DNA of 64,000 bases from Artocarpus heterophyllus (Eukaryota > Streptophyta > Magnoliopsida > Rosales > Moraceae), in NCBI GenBank assembly GCA_025403435.1, contig JAJQZP010000445.1, forward strand, positions 310,001 to 374,000, read 5' to 3'. Made by a program: the position numbers and the translations under genes. The stretch's first letter is position 1, and each line of letters opens with the position of its first letter. The notes under the pieces were generated by a model. It was given only the letters and a program-made list of their open reading frames with translations. It was not told the origin of the DNA and did not search any database. Below are positions 47,711 through 58,759 of this stretch, piece by piece.

Positions 47711-50296
47711 ATGTATTTATATTTATATATACGGTCAGCTTTATATATATTTTTTTCCCAAATAAAAAACTCTTCTCTTAAAATGAACCAAAAAGATTTT
47801 CTTTGGCAGTCTATCGGTTCAACATTGGACGTTGTGTTACGATGACGCAGTTATTGTATCGAGCGCTTAAATATACTTTTGCATGAGACGAAACTTGTAA
47901 AACGCTATTGTGGCCATACATGATAGTATCCTTGCACTACTCCTTGTCAATGGGATCTTGCTTGTTTACGATGTGGGGTTTAGACCAATCAGGAAAAGTT
48001 TATAGTCATTGACCAATTAGATAGTAATGACCCCATTTCCTAGATTTTCTTGATCTCTTTACTTTCCTACGTAAGTTTTCTAAATATTTGTTTTGTTTTT
48101 TATTTTCTTTTAAATTTTAATCATTTTTAAACAGTTGTGAATATAGTTTTCCTTTATCGCATTGTCGTTTTTGCATAAAATGCACGACTGAAATGTCATT
48201 TTTCGGACAAATTTTCAACACAAAAACGTGAAAGTTATAAACCGTAAAGGAATGGCCAAGACCCATGTGTTTTTCCTGCTTCACTATTAATTTAAGGCAG
48301 AAAATGTTAAAAGTATAGTCCTTATCATCATTCATCATAGCAAACCAGCTATTGTACCCAATTCATAGCACTGAATAGATCATATTGTGGATCATAATAA
48401 AGTTGAATTTTTTTATACAAATAATAAGGTTAGAGAATTTGTATTTTGTCGTAGAGTACAACTCTACTCAAGGAAGTACTCCATTTTCATGAAAGAATAA
48501 TCTATATATAATGTTAAGCCAACTTTCAGTCAACCACAAATTGCTATGTAACTTGATAAAAAAAATTGATATGTAATTTTAAATAATTTACTACTTTGAA
48601 TTTCCTTTACCGTGTCTAAACACAGATATATTTTTTTGTGAGACAAATATTGGGGAGAATTACATGATAAGAAAACCTAATTTTATATTGAGAGCGAAAA
48701 GTGGGCAAAAAAATAAGCTAAAAACGAACATTCAAAATTCGTAATAGTTCACACTATGTGAGTGTTATGTTTACTTTTAGTCACTGAAGAAAAAACTCAC
48801 TATGATGAAAAAGAAGCTTCTAGAGAAAATCACACACCACTATCAACTACTCTTAATAAAATTTTGGTCCGAGGACCTCCAGCTCTGCACCCTTAGGAGG
48901 AGGGCTTCCCACCTCTCTTCCAACCCTATGGCAATCTTATCAGGAAGGTCGATCTTTGTAATCCTATCCATAGAGAAATAATTTGTTAAGGCATTAAATG
49001 ATGCTCCAAAACTTGACATAAATCACACAGTTCAAACTTTTTTTTATGATGTTTAACCACACAAAAATTTTAAGTTTTTGTTTAGTTGATTTTTTGCTCA
49101 AATTTATAAACCAAACATGTCAACAATTTTTAACTTCGTAATTAAATTACAGTCATATCAAATTAAATATATATGCTATTTTCTTGCACTAAAAATATTT
49201 ACACGAATTTGATGGAACTTGTTGAAGATTTGTATGTTTAAGCTATTTTTTCATATCATTTTAAAAATTCCCTTTATCTAAGGATGAAAATATCCGTATC
49301 GATGAAAATATTAGTATTTCAATTTCATAGAAATTTCAGGAAAAATATTGATATCAATAGAAATTTATACAAAAATTTTATATTAAATATATCTCTAATA
49401 CTTTGAGATATAGTAAACATTAAAAAGAAATAAATAAACATGATTTACATAATAAACTTCATACATGTTAGATTTGTCAATACCAAAGGGAAGTTCTGTG
49501 AGGCTCAAAGATGGCTAGGATTCCAATATCGGTGTCATGACCTGTTATTTAGTGGTGTTAAATATAGTTATAAATATATCATATGTAAGTTTGTTGATTT
49601 CTTCCCACGGTATTTCCAAGAATGAGAAACTGTGAATTCTTCTAATTGTTTTCTTAAATAGTGCTTGTATGCTTAGATGAGAATAATTAAAAATTCTATA
49701 ATCATCATAGTTTCAAAGTCTTGATTTTATAAATAATAAGCATGAGGAGCCTCATTAAAAGAGCTGTTATAATTGGATTCCAAATTTATTAGTTGTAAAC
49801 TCAGAAAAATATTGTCTTCGTCTGATGTTAGTGTTCTTAATGTTTATATGACAAATATTCATTCATTGAAAGTATAAAATTCTAATAAATTATTTAAGAG
49901 GAAAAATCTATTAAATTTTTTAATTTTCAATATTACCAAAATATGGTCGAAATTTTCATGGTATGAATCGAAATTTTGTAAAAAAATATACTATAGATTT
50001 TTCAATATCAATATTTTTGCCAATATTTTTGACATTTTTTTCGATATTTTGCCAAAATTGATATTACAATAGAAAGATATTTTTATACCTTGAAATTTTT
50101 GAAATTTTTACCAAAAGTTCTGAGCTTTTGTGGATATTTACGTCCATGCCCTTATCAATTTTGGCTATAAATTTTTTGTAGTTTCATGTGTTAAAGCAAA
50201 AATTTAAAGAAAGTCATTAAAAAAAAAAAAAAGGAAGGAAGAATCATTTTCATTGTACCAAGTAACAACAACCTGTTGCATCTCACCCTTTCATCT
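47711..50296. other. Gene-free stretch
   Basis: No recognised coding domain or RNA gene. A GC-richer fragment at about 48865-48960 stands out locally but matches nothing I know. Inverted AAATTTT-type strings at 49280-50100 (around ATATTTTTGCCAATATTT) suggest old repeat debris. Confidence 0.45.
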
Positions 50297-51572
50297 TGAT
50301 TATAAGTTAGTTTTAAGCCAATTAATTAGATGATTCCAACTAAATATTTTGTTAGTTTTAATTAATTTCTAGGAATTTGATAATGTTTTATGTTTTTTTG
50401 TAGGTTTTGAGGAAAAAAATGAACATTGATAAGTTGCAAAGCAAAGCAGACCAAAAAGTGAGCACAAGTGGACTCAGAGACAAAAATATGAAGCCTAGGT
50501 GCCATTACGAAGCCTAGGCACTAGAAACATGATGCCTAGGCACCATTATGACGCTTAGCTGCCAGTGCCAGTGCGATCTTTATTCAACTCTAAGTTTAAT
50601 TTCGTCTCAAAATTACACTTGTAAACCCTAGCCTATAAATAGAATATTATGAGGGGTTGAAGGATGGTTTTTAACAGAGGAAAACTGTAGATAAAAAGAG
50701 AAAACTGACTACTTAGGAAAAGAAGAATGGTGCAACCTAGAGATGGAAACCATCTTCACATCGAAACATAGTTTTTTTCCTTCACTCATCATGTTTAAGA
50801 CATTATTTAAGATTGTTTTTAGTTGCATTAGGAACTAATTTCCCTTTTTTTAGGGCTAAGATGTAGCCGATTATGAATGTTCATTTTATTTATTTTAATT
50901 TAATTTGATGTTTATTTGTTATCTATACCGAGTGTTAATCTGATATTAATGCTTGTAAAAGTTTGTGCATCTTTTATATGATTTGTGATTTAATTTGAAG
51001 CTGAGAAGCGATAATCAAATTGGACCATTATTGAATGCCATGAGATTGTCATAGGATAGAAATTTTTATCAGACTTGTGTAATATTGTGAATTTTCTATT
51101 CTTGATGAATCTCGGTAAGTTAGAATTTTCACAAAAATATAGGAAATTTGTTAACTGGGATAAATTGTTATGACTTGAGAAAGATTAATGATTACTTAAT
51201 TGCATTGCATTGTATTATATTGTATTATATACAGAAAATGCTATGTAATATAATACAATATAATACGATGCGCCAAACAAGCCCTAAGAGAAGTTGTTAT
51301 CAACATAGGAGTAAACATCGGTTAATTAAATTAGATAATTTGAATAAGATTAATTTAGGTGAAATTGGATGCTCCAGTCTTTTATTTATTTAGGTTTTCA
51401 TTTATATTTTTTGTTTTTTTATTTGTCTATTTTATATTTGATTATTCAAATAATTTTAGAGTTAACCAATTTCGGTATTTGGCTAGGTTAACGCAATTCT
51501 CTTAGAAACGATACTCCACTCACTCTTTATTACTTGTCTACGATTTTGTGCACTTATACATTTTTTACAACA
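50297..51572 (+). repeat. Element F 5' LTR
   Basis: 1276 bp, TGATTATAAGTTAG to TTACAACA. Homologous to 54787-55956. It has an extra 85-bp MITE at 51200-51284 and an array of four CCTAGGC-type units at 50490-50572. Confidence 0.85.
51200..51284. mobile_element. 85-bp MITE in the F 5' LTR, with empty site in the 3' LTR
   Basis: Present in the 5' LTR and absent at the same place in the 3' LTR (near 55661-55674, GACTACGTAAGAG). TAA flanks it on both sides (51197-51199 and 51285-51287). The inner parts are inverted repeats around TGTATTATATTGTATTATAT. The outer right end reads GCGCCAAACAAGCCC; the outer left end is not a good complement, so one end has diverged. Confidence 0.8.
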
Positions 51573-51774
51573 AGTTTTTGGCACCGTTGCTAAGGATTGT
51601 TGTTTAATTTGGTGAACATCGATACCAATGAGCTCTAAGATTACTTTGAACATTTTTTATTTGTTTTATTTCATTTTTATATGTTCTATTTTTTTTTCTT
51701 TAAGTCATTTGTTTTCCAAGATACGTTATGATGTTTCATCAGAATATCCTTGCAAGTTTTGTCCAACAACACAT

Positions 51775-52020
51775 AGAACCATTATATGCAGCTTAAGAGC
51801 GATTTAAATATATGCTTAAGCAGTACCCACATCACAACCTACCAAAGTGGGCTCTTCTCCAAATATTTATTAAAGGGTTGCATTTTGAAAATAGAGATTG
51901 GGTGAAAAAAGAAACAATTTCTGACAATCATTCTTTCTTCTCAAGAAATGTTGATGAAGCTTACTAGTTGTTAAAGGATATGGCAGCCTTTAATTATCAT
52001 TGGCATTTGAATTCTTTAAT
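51775..52020 (+). pseudogene. Element F gag fragment (gypsy type, broken)
   Basis: The + strand reads FKYMLKQYPHHNLPKWALLQ, then IFIKGLHFENRDWV, and after a gap DEAY*LLKDMAAFNYHW. This is the gag core of Athila/Tat-like gypsy elements, whose usual pattern is FK.ML...PHH..P.W, F..GL and DEAY.LLE.MA.N...W. An in-frame TAG lies between AY and LL. Only about 80 codons are recognisable, so no capsid is made. Confidence 0.75.
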
Positions 52021-54786
52021 GCACAGTTCCTGTTGGAGAGGCACCAAAATCTTTCATAGAATATCCATCCCAACATGATAGAACAATCTTGTGGCCAATA
52101 TTAAGAAGAGAAGACACCTTTGGGAGTTGCTTTAGACTGTCTAAAGGCCATTCTTAAGGGAAGTTATGAAATCTCCAACTCTAGGCGAAATCTTAATGAA
52201 CAAATCTGTTTAAAGAGCACAATTTTAGAGAGTCATCTAGAGCAGGAAGTTGCAACATTGAAGTTGCAACATTAAATCCTTATGGTGACCATGAAATGAT
52301 AAAGGATGTGGTTTTGTTTAATGATGATTATGTGAAACATCTAGAATTTAAGCCTCTAGAGGAAATAAAGTCTCAAGATGAAGAATAAGAACCCTTTGAA
52401 GTTGTGTTAGCTCAACCATTTACTGAGTTGGGCTCTTGCTTGATCAACAATGATCTATACTTGCTAAATCAAGAGGAGCCTATCCAAAACCATGACTTTT
52501 ATGAAGACCAAATCACAAGCATGGTAATGGTTAACCAAAAAGAAAGGGAAGAGCAAGTAGAAGGGTTATTATAGGAATTCTAATATGAAGAGAAGCCACG
52601 ATGGTCGTTGAAGGATATAGAAGTACATAAGATCGTTGATTTGAGCTCATCAATGGTTCCAAAATATAGATCACTAACCGATTCGAGTTGGCCATGGACA
52701 TCACCACCATCATATCTCACATTGTTCAAGCTTGAGCCAATAATGAAGTTCCCATCAAAAGCACATAATTTGAAGACATGTGTTGTTAGTGCAACGTGCG
52801 GATCACTTATAAATCTTACTAAGCTTGAGGGCATCTATAACCAAGACCCATATATGGTGTTGTTTGACACTTACTATGGGCAAAAGTCGCTCTTTGACGA
52901 GCTTTTTTAAAAGTCAGGCTGATGACTATAAAACAAGCACTTCTTGGTAGGCAATCCAAGCTCTCTATCATTTTCTATTTTAGTTTTTATCATATTATTT
53001 AGTTTGTTAGTTGTTTCTCTTAGTTTTAGTTTATTTTGCAACTTAATCATGATGTAAGTCTTGTTTGTGGTGATTTCAGTTTGTTGCGAGACATCAAGGT
53101 GCAGATAGAATCACAAAAAACCCTAGGCGTTAAATTTTGGAAACCTAAGCGCTACTGCAGAGTAAAAACCTGAGAGGAAGGCACCTAGGTGCCAATTCTT
53201 GGGTGCCTAGGTGCTCAGCTTGCTAAAAAAAAAATTCAAAAACTGAAACTATGTCTGCAACTTGGCATGGATGATGAACCACATAACCATGCATCTGAAC
53301 ATGAACTTGGACAACTTTTCCACGGTCTTTGCGTTTAATGAAGATAATGAAGAGAATGAGGACGAGGAGGAATAGGCTGCCGCAACGTTTGATTTAGGGA
53401 GTGTTTTTTCTTTTCTCATATTTCTTTTCTTTTTACATTGAGGACAATGTATTGCTCAAGGTTGGGGGTAGTTTGTTGCTTTATGTTTTGTTTATGTCAA
53501 TCAGTTATTATGGTTTAATTAGGCTTTAGTTTAGGTCTCGTTTTTTTCCTTTGTATTTGATAGTAATTAAAACAGTAAAGTTATATTGTTTTAGTATTGT
53601 TTAGTTTGAATCATAGGATGCCAAAGAAATTATGTTAATTGAAATTGAAAATGGCTCTTAGGAGATAATAATTGTTGTTATTTTTCTTTTTTTTCTTATG
53701 TTGGTCTACCATACTATGATTCTTTAAGCACTTTGAGCACTTACGCCTTGATTACCTAAGTAGTTTGCTTTTAGAGGAAGTTTATGTTGATTAAGTGATG
53801 TTTTTTATCTCAAATGAACGCTATAACCTATTTGATAATCACTTGAGGCAAAATCCTAGGCTACACAAAGTTAAGTACATTATTTAGGCCTTTTGTGGAC
53901 CGTTTAAGCTTTTCAAGCCTACCATTGATATCATGTAATCACTACTTACCCCTGTTGAGCCTTACTATCCATTTTCTTTGGTACCTACATAATTAGCCTA
54001 GCATTTGAATAATTTTATCTTATTTTGTCCCTAACCCATAAGCATGATTTGATTGTCTAGAGAATTATTTGAAGGCATTTGGCATTATGGGAGGATGGGT
54101 GGAGTTTTGAGTAACGTTGCCAAGGGTTATGTATTCATTTATAAAAACAAAAAAAAAAGAGAAGAAAAAAATAGAAAAAGAGAAAAAAAAGAAAATACAT
54201 GAAATAAATGTGAATGACAAAGGGAGTGCAACATAAGTTTTGGGGTATACTTAGAGAGAAAAATTGATGCTTTTATGAGATATTGAGACAAATAGTGTGT
54301 TTATGGATGAATTTTAAGTCATAGTATATCCTTTATCTCATATTTTTATCTTAACCACATATTTCAAGCAAAATAAAGTCCTAATAATCTTTGATGTTGT
54401 GATAGTCTATATTAATGGAAAGAGATTCGAAACATAGGCTTATGACATTCACAAATTTCGCTAATCTAGAGATCCTCCACAACAAACTTGTTGACATAAA
54501 CTAATTCAAGTGTAGATACATAAGTGCTAGAAACCTCATACACACACACTCAAGGAATTAGGAGTATAAAGGTTGGAATTTGAGTTGAAATTTTACATGA
54601 TTGCAATGGTAAGAGTCCCCTTTGAGTCCTAAACTTTATGCAATCTTTGAGACTAAGTATGATGAAAAATGAATAAGTGCTCAAATTGTGTCTAGTGTTA
54701 GTGTCAGTCTCGTCTTTTCTTTTTGTTTTTTTCATCTTTTGTGTTTTTTGCTCAAGGACTAACAAGATCTTAAGTTTTGAGGTATT
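52021..54786 (+). other. Element F interior, no recognised domain
   Basis: Contains an open frame of 100 codons on the + strand (52608-52910) and overlapping ones on the - strand (52531-52834); none matches a family I know. They may be the decayed non-standard coding part of a non-autonomous gypsy element. A cluster of CCTAGGC-type strings lies at 53120-53220, and the polypurine-like region precedes 54787. Confidence 0.45.
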
Positions 54787-55956
54787 TGATAAGTTAGTTT
54801 TAGACTAATTAATTAAATGATTCCAACTAAATCCTTTGTTAGTTTTGAGAAATTTCTAAGAATTTGATAGTGTTTTATGCTCTTTTGTAGGTTTTGAGAA
54901 AAAAATACACATTGGCAAGTTGCGGGGCAAAACGGACTGAAAAGTGAGCACAAGTAGATTTGGAGACAAAAATACGAAGCCTAGGCGCTAGAAACATGAT
55001 GCCTAGGCTCCATTATGAAGCATAGGCGTCAGAAATATGGAGTTTAGGCGCCAGTACAATTTTTATTGAACTTTGAGTTTAATTTTATCATAAAATTACC
55101 CTTGCAAATCGTAGCCTATAAATAGAACATTATGAGGGGTTGAAGGGCGGTTTTTAATAGAGGAAAACTACAGACAAAAGGAGACAACTCATTGCTTGAG
55201 AGAAGAAGAACGGTGCACCCCAAAGATAGAAACTATCTTCGCATCTAAACACAGTTCTTTTCCGTCACTCATTATGTTTAAGACATTATTTAGGATTGTT
55301 TTTAGTTTCATTAGAAACTAATTTCCCTTTTTCTAAGGCTACAATGTAACCGGATTATAAATGTTCCTTTTAATTTAATTTAATTTGATGTTTATTTATT
55401 ATCTATGCTGAGTGTTTGATTTGATCTTAATGTTGTTTGCGCATCTTTTGTATGATTTATGATTTAACTTGAGGCTGAGAGGCGATAATTCAATTGGACC
55501 ATGATTGAATACCATGAGATTGTCATAGGATAGAGATCTATAAGATTTGTGTAACGTTATAAATTTCATGTTCTTAATGAATCTTGGAAAGTTTGAATTT
55601 TTACAGAGATATAAGAAATTTGCTAACTGGGATAAATTGTTAATGCTTGAGAAAGATTAACGACTACGTAAGAGAAATTCGTTATCAACATAAGAGTAAA
55701 TATTAGTTGATTAAATTAAATAATTTAAATAAGATTAATTTAAATAAAATCAAATGTTCTAGTCTTTTATTTATTTAAGTTTTTATTTATATTTTTATAT
55801 ATTTATTTTTTTATTTTATATTTAATTATTTAAATAATTTTAATGTTAATTAATTTTAATATTTAGCTAGATTAATATGATTTTTATGCAAACAATACTT
55901 CGCTCACTTTTTGTTATTTGTTTATGATTTTATACATGTGTAGATTTTTCGCAACA
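54787..55956 (+). repeat. Element F 3' LTR
   Basis: 1170 bp, TGATAAGTTAG to TTCGCAACA. Homologous to the 5' LTR, without the MITE. The CCTAGGC-type array is at 54975-55058. Confidence 0.85.
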
Positions 55957-58486
55957 CATAAGAAGAAAAACATCTCTAAACTAAGAAATAGAAAAAAGAG
56001 AAAAGAGAAAAGAGAAAAACCGAGTTCCCATGCTTCTTATTCTTTCGCATTTACGTGACTGAGATGGTAAAAGACGTGAGACAGCTGAGAGAGTCAGAGT
56101 GAGGATGGTTAAGTCACAGTACTCACACTGCTTTCCTTCTGTACTTTCCCCTCCAATACCTTGTTTCTAGTCAGTCACAACTTAACTGATAATTATCTCA
56201 CACATGCCACATTCAAATATAATTTATATGTAAATATGCACACACACCGAGAGACTCTAGACTATGCCCTTATAGCCTTCATGGTTTTTGGGGTCCTCCA
56301 AAGTCCAATCCGATGCCTTTCCCTTGTATTAAACTCTTTTTCTGAGAACCAAACACATATTTGGGAATGTCAGAAGACTTTTCTGTTGCTCTCATTTATT
56401 TCTCCCTGGCTAACTCCTCTTTCAATATTCAATAATATATATATATATATCCTCTACCTATCTCTTCATTTTACCAATTTATATCACTTCACAGCACATC
56501 TTCAAACTATTGTTTCCTAGAAGTTTCTCCATGTTGTCTTTTCTTAATCCTCATCGACAACAATTTGTTCATTCTCTAAACCACTCGAGCCAAACTTGCT
56601 CTAGCTTGGCTCATCACAATGCAGTCTATTTGGAAGAAAAATTAAGCAGTTGGGCAACTTTTACATCACAGATGGATTGCAAAGAAAAAAATTAATTCTC
56701 AAAGGTGCTATCCTACCTGAGCTTATATGTAAATAATTATTTTATAGTTTTAGTTTAATTTTTTTTCTTGATCTTGCAAGACTTATTTAGTTTTGTATTT
56801 AGACTATGGTTGTCTTTTTTTTTGTTTTTATTTATGTTTTCTTTTTTTATTTTAGCCGATACTTTCGTATTATCTATCTTTATTTATTCCTCCTGAGCTT
56901 TTTCTTAATAATTTGAAAAAAACACTTTTTTTTTTTGCTATAAATTTGTTAGAAGCAGGTAGATATTTTTTTTCTTTTTCACGAGACTTAATGTAATTGT
57001 ACTCATTTTCAGTTTGACTCTGTACAATTAAAGTGCAGTAATATTTGCATGAAAACTTATGGTGTACTTGTAAGTGCAAAACATTCTTAAATTATTTCCA
57101 TTTTCGATGCATCCTGTAAGCTCTGTGAAGCTAAACAAGCAGGAAACAACGCTTTTAATTATCCTTTATACATGGCTTTCTCAAAGGTCCACGCTGAGAG
57201 ATTTAACTATAAAACAAAAAAATTAGCTAGGTTACTTGAAAAAGAAGAAAATTAGGGTTTTCAAAAAAAAAATTACGACACTTGAAATCTAGAAGATTTC
57301 AGCCTTTGTTCAGAGGTTGAAGCTGTGCATAAAGCACATTTCTTTGAAGGAAACAAGTGCAATGCATTAAGATAGAGTAATAGGACCAAAAACGACAAAG
57401 TTAAACGAACGACACAAATAAGTTTGTAAAAGCTGGCGTTAAATACATGTAGATGTACTAGCCTAACGTTGGACATGAAGCATTTAATTTATAGTTATTA
57501 ATATTATTTTTTAATTTTTGTTCAACTTTTTTATTCTTATTATTATTAATATTGTCATTATTATTTAAGAATATGTTGTAATAACAAGCTAGTAAACTCG
57601 TTTGATAGATTTTTAGACTGCTAACTGGACTAATAAATGCTTACGTTTGCGGGGTGCAATAACTGCCTGGCACATGATAAGTGCAGCCAAATGTACATAA
57701 GTACAAATCTTCACCCGACCCTAGAGAGTTGAACGATATAACCAAAGAAATATTTTTATTTAATAAATTTGAGTGAACGGGGTGGCATATGACTCGCTTT
57801 AATAATTTATTTTTTTATTAAAAAAAGAAAATAAGAAGAAAAAAAATGGTGATTTACTATGTTGAGCTCTAGTACTATGAGATCTATCTCGTTTCGCAGT
57901 AAGTAATTAAACAACCAAATGTAGTCCTACAAACTCCCATTGAGTAGATCTCACCGTTCAAAACCACTCGACATGGTAGTTTATAGTAAATCCACCGTGC
58001 TTGGGCTAAAATTTGCGGCGGTCCATATTAATGCATTATCGATATTGACTTAGTGTAGCCCTTTTCTCTTCGGCGGCTTTGCCTAATTATCTTCAATATC
58101 TTGATGGGCTTGATCAATGCATTTTAATCCATCTTATAATGCAATTCATTTGAATCCCAGACATGGTGAAATGGCTCTCATCGATTGTTTAAGCCCATTA
58201 AGTGGAATACATCCTTGGAAAACCGGAACACAGGCTTTTAACCCACTATTTATTTTATAATAGGTCCCTTAAGTATCTAACAAGTTCTAGCATAATGGAA
58301 AATTTCTATTAGAAATGGATGTTAGCCTTTCAGACGACAAATAATCATCTTGGTGCACAACACTTTTATTTGGGTTGGTGAAATGAAGGACCTCCAATAC
58401 AAATAAATTTGATAAATAAATTGGAAGAGAAACCACATGTTGTCACTTGTATCATATGATATCCCAAAATTTGGTATGAGCAGTAT
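55957..58486. other. Gene-free region
   Basis: Starts with AAGAGAAA-type simple repeat (about 55990-56020). Several open frames of 60-120 codons (56161-56520, 56510-56695 and others) match no family and show no exon structure that I can support. A transcribed non-coding gene cannot be excluded. Confidence 0.4.
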
Positions 58487-58491
58487 AGGAT

Positions 58492-58750
58492 TGTAGTTTT
58501 TTGAGAGAGAAATAATCTCTAATGCCATTAGTACAAGGATCGTATATGGCTTTATATAGTGTTACATAGTTAATGGGAAAACAAATCCTAGTGGGTTTCC
58601 TTAATTGACTCTATACCTAATTTAGGCAGTCTAATATTAGGTAACTAAAAGTTTAACTATACAGTAAAGTAGTCAATTTTTAACAACTATAATTAATGCA
58701 CATGTTTCACAATCCCCATAATAGCCTTATTAGCTCCTATAAATCTAACA
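58492..58750 (-). repeat. Element E 3' LTR
   Basis: 259 bp from TGTAGTTTTTTGAGAG to AAATCTAACA. Shares GGCTTTATATAGTGTTA and GGGAAAACAAATCCTAGTG with the right LTR; TATATAG is its TATA-like motif. Confidence 0.9.
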
Positions 58751-58759
58751 CTGCCCCTC

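Larger units (their letters stand above)
50297..55956 (+). mobile_element. Element F: short, probably non-autonomous Ty3-gypsy-like element
   Basis: LTRs are 50297-51572 and 54787-55956, in + orientation. The primer site TGGCACCGTTGCTAAGGAT (51579-51597) is close to TGGCGCCGTTGCCGGGGAT, the Asp-tRNA type used by Athila/Tat-like gypsy elements. The interior is only 3.2 kb. It carries a broken gag fragment (about 51775-52020), a conserved non-coding string AGCACTTCTTGGTAGGCAAT (about 52945), and GTTGGGGGTAG (about 53460), both typical near the 3' end of that group. No protease, RT or integrase is visible. Flanking bases CATCT and CATAA match only in part, so the target duplication is uncertain. 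Confidence 0.8.

Noticed and set aside
56161..56695. Possible small protein-coding gene
   Set aside because: Open frames of 60-120 codons without recognisable domain, start context or splice structure; left as unassigned sequence.
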